In this document: positions 5,687 to 12,400 of the stretch, piece after piece
Layout: the number at the start of each line of letters is the position of its first letter
Position numbering within the stretch: the stretch's first letter is position 1
NCBI GenBank assembly: GCA_028817255.1
Contig: JAPPQA010000015.1
Location: 1 to 18,380 of the forward strand
Source of the DNA: Gammaproteobacteria bacterium
GTDB lineage: Bacteria; Pseudomonadota; Gammaproteobacteria; Porifericomitales; Porifericomitaceae
DNA length: 18,380 nt
Reading direction: 5' to 3'
Position numbers and translations under genes: made by a program
Notes under the pieces: generated by a model
The model's database searches: none
What the model saw: the letters and a program-made list of their open reading frames with translations, nothing else
What the model was told of the DNA's origin: nothing

Positions 5687-7845
5687 CCTGCGTCTTCTTT
5701 CAGCCGACGGGCAATCTCCTGGTAATCCGGTTTGCCGCTGCCTAAAAGGGGCAGCTGTTCTACAGATACGATGCGGGCGGGCAGGAAGAGGTTGCCGTAA
5801 CCGTCTTTCCTTGCCTGGCGGTGTAGCGCGGCGCGTTCGGCATGGGGTTGCTCCGTCGCCAGCAGGATACGTTCTCCCCGCCTCTGGTCCGCCAGCAGGA
5901 TGGCGGCATGACGCGCCTGTGGCCAGCAGCGCGCGGCCAGCGCTTCGACGCTGTCCAGCGACACCATCTCGCCGCCAATTTTAGCGAAGCGGCGGATGCG
6001 CCCATGGATCCAGAGGAAGCCTTCCTCGTCTATTCTGGCAATGTCGCCGGTGTCGTACCAGCCGGCCTCGCCTTCGGCCGCGGGTGGCGCCGCCTCGCCG
6101 CTTTCAGGCAGCAGGTATCCGGACATTACGTTGGGGCCGCGCAACAGCAGCCGGCCGCTGTCGGCAAAGCCGGTCACGGGCGACAGCCGATGCTCCAGGC
6201 CCGGGAGTAGGCGCCCGACGCTGCCGGGACGCTCGGCTAGAGGGGTGTTGACAGCAGCTACCGGGCTGGTTTCGGTGGTGCCGTAGCCCTGTAGGATGCG
6301 GATACCGAAGCGGTCCAACCACTGTTGTCGGGTCTCGTCACGCAGCCTTTCGGCCCCGGCAAGCACGTAGCGCAAGGTATGCAGGTCGTAGGGGTGCGCG
6401 TAGCGGGCGTAGTTGTGCAGGAAGGTGTCGGTGCCGAGCAGGATGGTGGCTTGGCGGTCGTAGATCAATTGGGGGATCCGGCGGTATTGCAGAGGCGAGG
6501 GATACAAAAATACTCGCATGCCTGTCAGCAGCGGCAACAGCAGGCCGGGGCCCAGGCCGAAGGAGTGAAAGCACGGCAGACAGTTAAACAGCAGGTCTTG
6601 GCGCCGGAAGTCGAATAGGTTGGCGCATTGCAAACAGTTGGCGAGGATGTTGGCGTGGGAGAGGAGTACTGCCTTGGGGGTGCCCTCGGAACCCGAGGTG
6701 AAGAGGATGGCTGCCGTCGCGTCGGGATTGGCGGCGCGGCACAGGTTGCGGTAATGGCGCGAAAAATAGAAGCTGCGTCCCAGCCCGAGCAGGCGGTCGG
6801 CGAGGCTGATATGCAGTTCCTCCAAGTAGATCTTGCGTGCGGGCAGCGACTCGGCCAATCCTTCCAGCCCCGCCAGCGCGAGAAAGCGGCGGGAGGTGAC
6901 GATGGTGCGAATGCCGGCGGTTTCGCAAGCCAGGCGGCAGCTGTGTTTGCCGGTACTGTAGTTCAGCATGGCAGGGACCCGGCCCAGGGTCTGCAGAGCC
7001 ACTAGCAGCGGTGGCAGGATCCGATGATTCGCCAGCATGATGCCGACCCGCTCGCCCAGTCCCGGTTGGCGCCGTAACGCCCGGGCGAGCGCCAGGGAGG
7101 CTATGAATAGTCTCCGGTAACTGCTGTTGCCGCTTTCGTCTTCGCATACGGTGCGGCTCATGCCGTAGCGGCGGGCAGCCTCGAACAGGACCAGAGGCAG
7201 GGTGCGGCGGTAGTCCGCGCCCAGCAGCTGCGTCTCGCGCAGGCATCGCTCCAGCCAGAGCAAGGTTGCTTGCCGTCGCTCACGGCCGCGCAGCGTGGGT
7301 GCGGATTCTGTACGGTGCGCCGGCAATAGCGTCAACCGGGCGCCGCGGCGTCTGCCGCAAAGTACGGCAAGAGGAGAATTCGGCAGGTTGTCGATCGCCG
7401 CCGCCAGCACGTTTGTTTCGCAGCGCTCGGCGAGCAGGGCCGCGCTTTCCTGTAGCCGCATCAGGGTGCCAGTGGCAGTGGGGCGCCCTTCGGGAAAGAT
7501 CGCTGCCCGCCGCCCCTGCGACAGGCCGCGGGCCAGGGGGCGCAGGGAGCGGCTATCGTACAGGTCGGTGCCATGGCATTCGACGAAGGGGCGCAATAGC
7601 CAGGCGATGCAGCGGTTGCCGGGGGCGGGCGCGAAGGATTCGATCCCAGGAATAAAGGCATACAGCAGTAGGGCGTCCAGGGAGGAGACGTGGTTGGCGA
7701 CCACGAGCGGGTACGAGCCGGGCCCGGCCTGTTGCAGGTGCTCCAGGCCATGCACTTGAACCCGGAACAGGGTCCGGAATAGGGTTCGCAGCAGGAATCT
7801 AAAAACGTGGGACAGGGTGGGGTGGGGGTGGGGGGTGCGGATCAC
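5683..7845 (-). CDS. aas: Aas: 2-acylglycerophosphoethanolamine acyltransferase / acyl-ACP synthetase
   Basis: A 720-residue bifunctional inner-membrane enzyme (E. coli Aas has 719). It re-acylates lysophosphatidylethanolamine left by lipoprotein maturation or phospholipase action. The N-terminal PlsC-type domain has the HX4D motif at His52-Asp57 (NHVSSLD) and FPEGR further on. The C-terminal AMP-binding domain has FTSGSEGTPKAV, GYGTTETSP, WYDTGD, FAKIGGEMVSL and the catalytic Lys in LGSGKPDY. No MFS (LplT) domain is fused. The GTG start at 7845 overlaps the mltD stop (GTGA, 7842-7845). GGAGG lies only 3 nt upstream, so coupling with mltD probably drives initiation. The N-terminus is about 15 residues longer than E. 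coli Aas and includes a His/Pro run encoded by short C tracts. The stop converges on the DUF302 gene. Confidence 0.93.
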   Translation of the reverse strand: MIRTPHPHPTLSHVFRFLLRTLFRTLFRVQVHGLEHLQQAGPGSYPLVVANHVSSLDALLLYAFIPGIESFAPAPGNRCIAWLLRPFVECHGTDLYDSRSLRPLARGLSQGRRAAIFPEGRPTATGTLMRLQESAALLAERCETNVLAAAIDNLPNSPLAVLCGRRRGARLTLLPAHRTESAPTLRGRERRQATLLWLERCLRETQLLGADYRRTLPLVLFEAARRYGMSRTVCEDESGNSSYRRLFIASLALARALRRQPGLGERVGIMLANHRILPPLLVALQTLGRVPAMLNYSTGKHSCRLACETAGIRTIVTSRRFLALAGLEGLAESLPARKIYLEELHISLADRLLGLGRSFYFSRHYRNLCRAANPDATAAILFTSGSEGTPKAVLLSHANILANCLQCANLFDFRRQDLLFNCLPCFHSFGLGPGLLLPLLTGMRVFLYPSPLQYRRIPQLIYDRQATILLGTDTFLHNYARYAHPYDLHTLRYVLAGAERLRDETRQQWLDRFGIRILQGYGTTETSPVAAVNTPLAERPGSVGRLLPGLEHRLSPVTGFADSGRLLLRGPNVMSGYLLPESGEAAPPAAEGEAGWYDTGDIARIDEEGFLWIHGRIRRFAKIGGEMVSLDSVEALAARCWPQARHAAILLADQRRGERILLATEQPHAERAALHRQARKDGYGNLFLPARIVSVEQLPLLGSGKPDYQEIARRLKEDAG

Positions 7846-9590
7846 GTGCCTCCAGTCGTTTTTCCGGGGCGCACGATGATCTTTTGGCCAGGCTGCAGGT
7901 GCCGTCGCGACAGGGAATTCCAGGCGCGCAATTTTCGCACGCTGGTATTGAATTGTCGGGCGATGCGCCACAGCGAGTCTCCCTTGCGGACCAGGTAGCG
8001 GACTACGGGCGGGTTGTCGGCGCCCTTGGCGCGGGTGGAACTCTCGGGCGGAGACAAGCGTAGTTGTTGCCCCGGCTGCAGGGGCCGCCCCGTATTGAGA
8101 CCGTTCCATTGCACGAGGTGCTGCATCTTGAGGTTGTGGTTTCTGGCGATATTCCACAGGGAATCGTTTTTGCGCACGACATAGTGCCGCGCGCCGGGGG
8201 CTTCAGGCGCCGCTGCCGGTAACGGCTGCCACAGGGTGAGTTTCCGCCCCGGATGCAGGTATTTGCCGCGCAGCATCGGGTTCCACCGCCGCAGTTGGCT
8301 TATGCTGACTCCATGCCGCCGGCCGATGCTCCACAGGGAATCGCCCTTGCGCACGGTGTAGCGCAGGTGCTTGCCGCGTCCTGTCGGCGGTTCTGGGGAA
8401 GCGAAGGCATGTCGGTACAGTGAACTATGGTAGTTTTTTGAGGGATATAACGGGACCGGAATGCGCAGGTTCTCGCCGATGGCAAGCGGCCGGTCATATT
8501 GCAAGTCGTTCAGGTTGGCGAGCACGGCGGCGTCCAGGCGGTAGCGGGCAGCGAGCGCGACCAGGGTGTCGCCGCTTTGTACCCGGTGGCGCTGCCAGCG
8601 CAGGCGCTCTTGGGGGGGTAAGGCGGCCAGCGCTTGTTTGCCGATACTTGCCCGGTCGCTGGGGAGCAGGATCCGGTGCGGGCCGTCCGGGGGGCTGAGC
8701 CAGCGCCGGAAACCGGCGTTCAGGCGGTGAATTTCCTCCATTTTCAGATCGGTCTTTTGTGCTACCACCCCCAGATCTACGGGGCCTTCCAAGGGCAGGA
8801 CGGTGAAATGCGGGCGATCCGGGATCTTGGGCAGTTCCAGATCGTAGTGGTCCGGGCGACGTATCAGTTCCGCTATGGCAAGCCAGGTGGGTACGTATGC
8901 CCGGGTTTCTCTGGGCACCCGCAACGACCAGAAATCGGTGGGTCGGCCCTGACGCCGGTTCTTGCGGATCGCCCGACGCACGTTCCGTTCTCCCCAGTTA
9001 TAGCCGGCGAGAGCCAGCAGCCAGTCGCCTTCGAATTCCCGCTCCAGGTTCTGCAAATAATCCAGCGCGGCCCGCGTCGCCTCAATAGGGTCCCTGCGCC
9101 CGTCGTACCACCAGTCCTGGCGCAGGTTGTAAGCCTTTCCGGTTTGCGGGATGAATTGCCACAGGCCCATCGCCTTTTTCGATGATTGGGCATATGGCTG
9201 AAAGGCGCTTTCGACAACGGGCAGCAGGGCGAGTTCCATGGGGAGGCCGCGGCTCTCGATTTCGGTCAGGATGTGATATAGGTACGGTTGCGACCGTTTC
9301 ATCGTCCGGTGAAGATAATCCCCCTTGCGGCGGTATTGGGCGACCTTCTTTTTTACGGCGTCTTGTTGGAGGTGAGGGGACAGTTTCATTTTACCGCGGA
9401 GCCGGTCCAGCAGGTCCCCGGTCGCCCTGGCAGTGGAGGCTGCCGGCCCGATGGGGGTCGTCTGCTCCGGTGCCAAGGCGCTGGGGGCATCGTGGGGCTT
9501 TGGCGTAGAGAGGGAGGGTGGCCCCTTCTGGGCGCAACCTGCCAGCAACGGCAGGGCAAGGATCAGTGCCGGCGCGTATCGGTAAAGCAT
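7842..9590 (-). CDS. mltD: MltD-type membrane-bound lytic transglycosylase with four LysM domains
   Basis: A 582-residue lipoprotein that cleaves peptidoglycan glycan strands to 1,6-anhydromuropeptides. The signal peptide ends in a lipobox LLAGC (Cys19). The Slt-type catalytic domain (about 100-240) has the catalytic Glu127 in PVVESAFQPYA, then GLWQFIP and AGYNWGE. Four LysM peptidoglycan-binding modules follow at about 334-378, 409-453, 469-512 and 530-574, each with a GDTL or (G/N)DSLW start. E. coli MltD has fewer LysM modules, so this copy is extended. No Shine-Dalgarno precedes the ATG, and a strong promoter lies almost on top of it, suggesting a leaderless mRNA. It overlaps aas by 4 nt and is divergent from the methyltransferase operon. 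Confidence 0.95.
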   Translation of the reverse strand: MLYRYAPALILALPLLAGCAQKGPPSLSTPKPHDAPSALAPEQTTPIGPAASTARATGDLLDRLRGKMKLSPHLQQDAVKKKVAQYRRKGDYLHRTMKRSQPYLYHILTEIESRGLPMELALLPVVESAFQPYAQSSKKAMGLWQFIPQTGKAYNLRQDWWYDGRRDPIEATRAALDYLQNLEREFEGDWLLALAGYNWGERNVRRAIRKNRRQGRPTDFWSLRVPRETRAYVPTWLAIAELIRRPDHYDLELPKIPDRPHFTVLPLEGPVDLGVVAQKTDLKMEEIHRLNAGFRRWLSPPDGPHRILLPSDRASIGKQALAALPPQERLRWQRHRVQSGDTLVALAARYRLDAAVLANLNDLQYDRPLAIGENLRIPVPLYPSKNYHSSLYRHAFASPEPPTGRGKHLRYTVRKGDSLWSIGRRHGVSISQLRRWNPMLRGKYLHPGRKLTLWQPLPAAAPEAPGARHYVVRKNDSLWNIARNHNLKMQHLVQWNGLNTGRPLQPGQQLRLSPPESSTRAKGADNPPVVRYLVRKGDSLWRIARQFNTSVRKLRAWNSLSRRHLQPGQKIIVRPGKTTGGT

Positions 9591-9598
9591 GAGAGACT

Positions 9599-9626
9599 AT
9601 TATTACGATCCAAAGTTAATTGTCAA
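9599..9626 (-). promoter_or_regulatory. mltD promoter, probably giving leaderless mRNA
   Basis: On the minus strand TTGACA (9626-9621, perfect), a 16-bp spacer and AATAAT (9604-9599, five of six). Only eight bases (AGTCTCTC) separate the -10 from the ATG, so the start site falls on or just before the initiation codon. Confidence 0.6.
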
Positions 9627-9647
9627 GAATCTTTTTTAATATATTAT
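9620..9647 (+). promoter_or_regulatory. Candidate promoter for the methyltransferase-rnhA-dnaQ operon
   Basis: TTGTCA (9620-9625), a 16-bp spacer and TATTAT (9642-9647). The -35 overlaps the mltD -35 within the same seven bases TTGTCAA. Start would fall inside the GGAAGG ribosome site (9650-9655), which weakens the call; an unseen upstream promoter is possible. Confidence 0.3.
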
Positions 9648-9660
9648 TTGGAAGGTAATT

Positions 9661-10380
9661 TTGATAGATAGGCATACTCTGGAACCGAGGGGGGCATCGT
9701 TCCCGGAGCGGCAAGGAGAGTTGCAACGCTGGTTCCGCACCGGGCCTGGGAATGCGTTGTTGACGGCGGAGCGACGGTTTTTGGCGCAAGAACTGTCGCA
9801 TTGGTCGGGGCGCCATATCTTGCAGTGGGGGCTGCCGCGCATCGATCTGCTGGCGCACGGCCCGGCTCCCTGCCAGCGGGTACTGGCTTCAGGCACTCGC
9901 CCCCACCGGAGAGACAGCGTGGATGTAGTGGTAATGCCCCATGTCCTGGAGTTTGTGCCGGAACCGTGCCGGGCGTTGCGCGAAGCGGCGCAGTTCCTCG
10001 CCGCGAAAGGCATTCTGGTGATCCTGGGTTTTCAGCCCTGGAGCCTTTGGGGGCTGTGGCGCCTGGCCGTCGCCCGGCGGCAGCTGGGGCAGGCGCCTTG
10101 GTGCGGACGCTTCCTGTCGCCGGGGCGGCTGCGTCGCTGGCTGCTGCCGCTTGGCATGGCGCCGTTGCGGGTGCGGGGGCTGCGTGCCTGGACACCGCCA
10201 GGCGACGGCACTTCCCTGTCCGACCGGCTTCAGGCGCAATGGGTTTGCGGCGGCGCTTACGGCTTGGTAGCCGGGAAGCGGTTGATCCCGGTCGCATCCT
10301 CGCCCAGATGCTGGTCGCGGCCTGCGCTGGGCAAAGCCCTTTTGCTGCGGCGCAATCTGCACCGGGTGCGGACTTCGTGA
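9661..10380 (+). CDS. YafS-like SAM-dependent methyltransferase
   Basis: A 239-residue class I methyltransferase-like protein of the Methyltransf_11/YafS type. The recognisable core is DVVVMPHVLEFVPEPCRALREA (motif IV to post-IV region), followed by GILVILGFQPWSLWGLWRL. The N-terminal glycine-rich SAM motif is degenerate (ILQWGLPRIDLLAHG). The start is TTG at 9661, with GGAAGG 5 nt upstream and no better ATG. Its stop overlaps the rnhA start (GTGA). A methyltransferase beside rnhA is also seen in E. coli (yafS), which supports the identification. The substrate is not known. Confidence 0.8.
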   Translation: MIDRHTLEPRGASFPERQGELQRWFRTGPGNALLTAERRFLAQELSHWSGRHILQWGLPRIDLLAHGPAPCQRVLASGTRPHRRDSVDVVVMPHVLEFVPEPCRALREAAQFLAAKGILVILGFQPWSLWGLWRLAVARRQLGQAPWCGRFLSPGRLRRWLLPLGMAPLRVRGLRAWTPPGDGTSLSDRLQAQWVCGGAYGLVAGKRLIPVASSPRCWSRPALGKALLLRRNLHRVRTS

Positions 10381-10844
10381 GCGACCCGGTCCGCATCTTT
10401 ACCGATGGCTCCTGTCTGGGGAATCCGGGGGTGGGGGGGTGGAGCGCCTTGCTGCTTTGGGGCGAGAGACGTAAAGAACTTAGCGGCGCGGAGGCGCACA
10501 CGACCAACAACCGCATGGAATTGACCGCTGCGATCAGCGCGTTGTCTTACCTTAGGCGGCCTTGCCAGGTACAGTTGGCGACCGATTCGCAGTACCTTAA
10601 GCTGGGGATCTGCGAGTGGCTGCCGCGCTGGCGGCGCCGCGGCTGGCGAGGAAGCGCCGGGCAAAGGGTCAAGAACCGCGATCTATGGCAGAGCTTGGAG
10701 GCGGCAGTCGAGCGGCATGAGGTCGAATGGTTGTGGGTGCCGGCGCACAGCGGCCATCCGGAAAACGAGCGAGCCGATGCGTTGGCAAAAGAGGCGGCCC
10801 GCGACCTTCTGGAACGGGGCGCTACCGGAGACGGGATATTATGA
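10377..10844 (+). CDS. rnhA: Ribonuclease HI
   Basis: A 155-residue enzyme, the same length as E. coli RNase HI. It degrades RNA in RNA-DNA hybrids (R-loops, primers) in the cytoplasm. All catalytic residues fall at E. coli numbering: Asp10 in IFTDGS, Glu48 in RMELTAA, Asp70 in ATDSQYL, His124 in VPAHSGH and Asp134 in ERADALA. The GTG start at 10377 overlaps the methyltransferase stop and its ATGA end overlaps dnaQ, so the three genes form one coupled unit. A longer upstream reading frame exists but overlaps the methyltransferase and adds nothing RNase H-like. Confidence 0.97.
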   Translation: MSDPVRIFTDGSCLGNPGVGGWSALLLWGERRKELSGAEAHTTNNRMELTAAISALSYLRRPCQVQLATDSQYLKLGICEWLPRWRRRGWRGSAGQRVKNRDLWQSLEAAVERHEVEWLWVPAHSGHPENERADALAKEAARDLLERGATGDGIL

Positions 10845-11581
10845 GACAGATATCGCTGGATACCGAGACCACCGGTCTGGACCCGCGCGAAGGGCACCGC
10901 ATGATCGAGCTGGCCTGTGTCGAGATCGTCGAGAGGCGGTTGACCGGAGTCGTTCGCCGCTGGTTATTGAACCCGGAGCGAGAGATCTCCGCGGAGGCTA
11001 TGCAGGTGCATGGCCTTTCCCTGGACAAACTGCGAGACCAGCCGCGTTTCCGGGATATCGCAGCGGAGTTTATCGAGTTTGTACGCGACAGCGAGCTGGT
11101 AATCCACAATGCCGCCTTCGACGTAGCTTTTTTGGATGCTGAGTTGGAGCGCGCCGGCGGCTGGGGGCGTTTAGCGGATTACTGTCGGGTCCTCGATACC
11201 CTTGCCCTGGCCCGGGAACTGCACCCGGGGCAGCGCAATAACCTGGACGCTCTGTGCAAGCGCTATACGGTGGTTGCCGGCGAGCAGCGGGGATTACACA
11301 ACGCCTTGCAGGACGCGCAATTGCTGGCGCACGTTTATCTGGCGATGACCAGTGGCCAGACGGCGCTACATTTGCATGACGAGGCCGGGGAGTACCGGGA
11401 ACAAGGTGCGCTGCAGAACCGCCGGCTGCAGCGGGACGATTCGCCGCGGCTTCCGGTCCTGATGCCTGACCGGGAGGAGCTTGAGGCACATCGGGCGCGG
11501 CTGGCATGCATTCAGGAGCTCAGCGGCGGCCGTTGCCTCTGGGTGGACGAGGAGGAGAAAGGGCGGGGCAGCGAAGGCTAG
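10841..11581 (+). CDS. dnaQ: DNA polymerase III epsilon subunit (3'-5' proofreading exonuclease)
   Basis: A 246-residue DEDDh exonuclease of the replicative polymerase core (E. coli DnaQ 243). ExoI is SLDTETTGL (Asp7, Glu9), ExoII is NAAFDVAFLD (Asp94) and ExoIII is HNALQDAQLL (His153, Asp158). After the catalytic domain a candidate beta-clamp-binding motif QTALHL (173-178) sits where E. coli has QTSMAF, followed by a flexible linker and a C-terminal helix (about 210-227) for the alpha subunit. The ATG at 10841 overlaps the rnhA stop. In E. coli rnhA and dnaQ are divergent; here they are co-directional and translationally coupled. Confidence 0.97.
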   Translation: MRQISLDTETTGLDPREGHRMIELACVEIVERRLTGVVRRWLLNPEREISAEAMQVHGLSLDKLRDQPRFRDIAAEFIEFVRDSELVIHNAAFDVAFLDAELERAGGWGRLADYCRVLDTLALARELHPGQRNNLDALCKRYTVVAGEQRGLHNALQDAQLLAHVYLAMTSGQTALHLHDEAGEYREQGALQNRRLQRDDSPRLPVLMPDREELEAHRARLACIQELSGGRCLWVDEEEKGRGSEG

Positions 11582-11593
11582 GAGGGTTGGCTC

Positions 11594-11622
11594 CAGCGGC
11601 CCTCCAGTCGAATTGGCCGCTG
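11594..11622. terminator. Hairpin between convergent dnaQ and glutaredoxin genes
   Basis: CAGCGGCC (11594-11601) and GGCCGCTG (11615-11622) form a perfect 8-bp stem with a 13-nt loop, 13 bp after the dnaQ stop. No T tract follows on either strand, so it may be a weak bidirectional terminator or a 3'-end stabiliser. Confidence 0.4.
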
Positions 11623-11726
11623 CAATGCGGGGACAGCGCCCCTTGGATATTCCAGGGGCTTGGGCATCGGCACACGGGCGCGGCCGCGGCGAGCCGCCCA
11701 TTCCGTAGTCTAAGGCTTGGCCTTGT

Positions 11727-12062
11727 TCAGTTGGTCGCTTCCGTCGCCGGGTGTGTGGCGGCCCGTACTATTTCCTGCAACTGTCCTTGCTGGAACAGGT
11801 CCACGACGATGTCGCAACCGCCGATCAATTCCCCGTTGACAAACAATTGCGGGAAAGTCGGCCAGTTGGAATAGGATGGCAGGTGGCGTCGCATCTCCGG
11901 TTCCGAGAGGACATCCACGTAGGCAAACTTGGCCTGGCACGCCTGTAGCGCCCGCGCTACCTGCATAGAGAACCCGCATTGCGGGGCATCCGGACTTCCT
12001 TTCATGAACAGGAGGATCGGATTTTCCGAGATGCGCTTTTTGATATCTGCTGCTATTTCCAC
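11727..12062 (-). CDS. grxD: Monothiol glutaredoxin, Grx4 family
   Basis: A 111-residue cytoplasmic glutaredoxin that binds and transfers [2Fe-2S] clusters with glutathione. The defining CGFS motif has Cys29 (APQCGFS), preceded by LLFMKGSP and followed by WPTFPQLFVNGELIGGCDI, which contains the cis-Pro TFPQ and the glutathione-binding GGCD. It starts with GTG at 12062; GAGGA lies 7 nt upstream. Length matches E. coli GrxD. It is transcribed alone, convergent with dnaQ. Confidence 0.95.
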   Translation of the reverse strand: MEIAADIKKRISENPILLFMKGSPDAPQCGFSMQVARALQACQAKFAYVDVLSEPEMRRHLPSYSNWPTFPQLFVNGELIGGCDIVVDLFQQGQLQEIVRAATHPATEATN

Positions 12063-12121
12063 GATGCTTTCCTCACTTTGCGACCTGTGTCACGGTGCCC
12101 GCGGGCGAACCGCATACTCGC

Positions 12122-12150
12122 ACTATAGAACACACTGCATCCGCGGGCAA
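12122..12150 (-). promoter_or_regulatory. Candidate glutaredoxin promoter
   Basis: On the minus strand TTGCCC (12150-12145), a 17-bp spacer and TATAGT (12127-12122) give a start near 12115 and a leader of about 53 nt. Confidence 0.5.
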
Positions 12151-12263
12151 CCTTGTTGCGGTGCCGCATCGGTCGCCCGGTTTCTTCGCCCTGAACCTCC
12201 AGTAAGGGGGCATTGCAATCTTGGGCAAAAGGGACAAAAAAGCTTGACATTTCCATTTTTGGT

Positions 12264-12290
12264 TTGACCCGGGGGGGGTTGCACTATAGA
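12264..12290 (+). promoter_or_regulatory. Candidate fmdA promoter with G8 run in the spacer
   Basis: TTGACC (12264-12269) and TATAGA (12285-12290) are 15 bp apart, 2 short of optimal. The spacer contains eight consecutive G (12271-12278). A perfect TTGACA at 12244-12249 has no -10 at suitable distance. The rest of the 338 bases between the glutaredoxin and fmdA genes holds only the glutaredoxin promoter and the leader hairpin. Confidence 0.5.
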
Positions 12291-12340
12291 TTAGCAATCG
12301 GGGCCATGCGACTTCCGACGCCGCTCTTGTATGTAACTGC

Positions 12341-12361
12341 GTACTGGCGGGACGCCAGTAC
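12341..12361 (+). promoter_or_regulatory. Perfect inverted repeat in the fmdA leader
   Basis: GTACTGGCG, loop GGA, CGCCAGTAC: a perfect 9-bp stem with a 3-nt loop, about 40 nt before the fmdA start codon. It could be an operator for a dimeric repressor or an RNA stem in the 5' leader. It also lies inside a 30-codon open frame (12306-12398) whose TAG overlaps the end of the fmdA ribosome site. Confidence 0.6.
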
Positions 12362-12400
12362 AGCTAAAAAAGGCGTTGCCCATAGCGCCGGGAGGTAGTC

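Noticed and set aside
9801..10376. N-terminal extension of rnhA to 9801
   Set aside because: It overlaps the methyltransferase in another frame; the GTG at 10377 gives exact E. coli length and catalytic numbering.
12263..12284. Sigma54 promoter at GGTTGCAC before fmdA
   Set aside because: TTGCA fits a -12 element, but the GG of the -24 element is absent at the required 10-bp distance.
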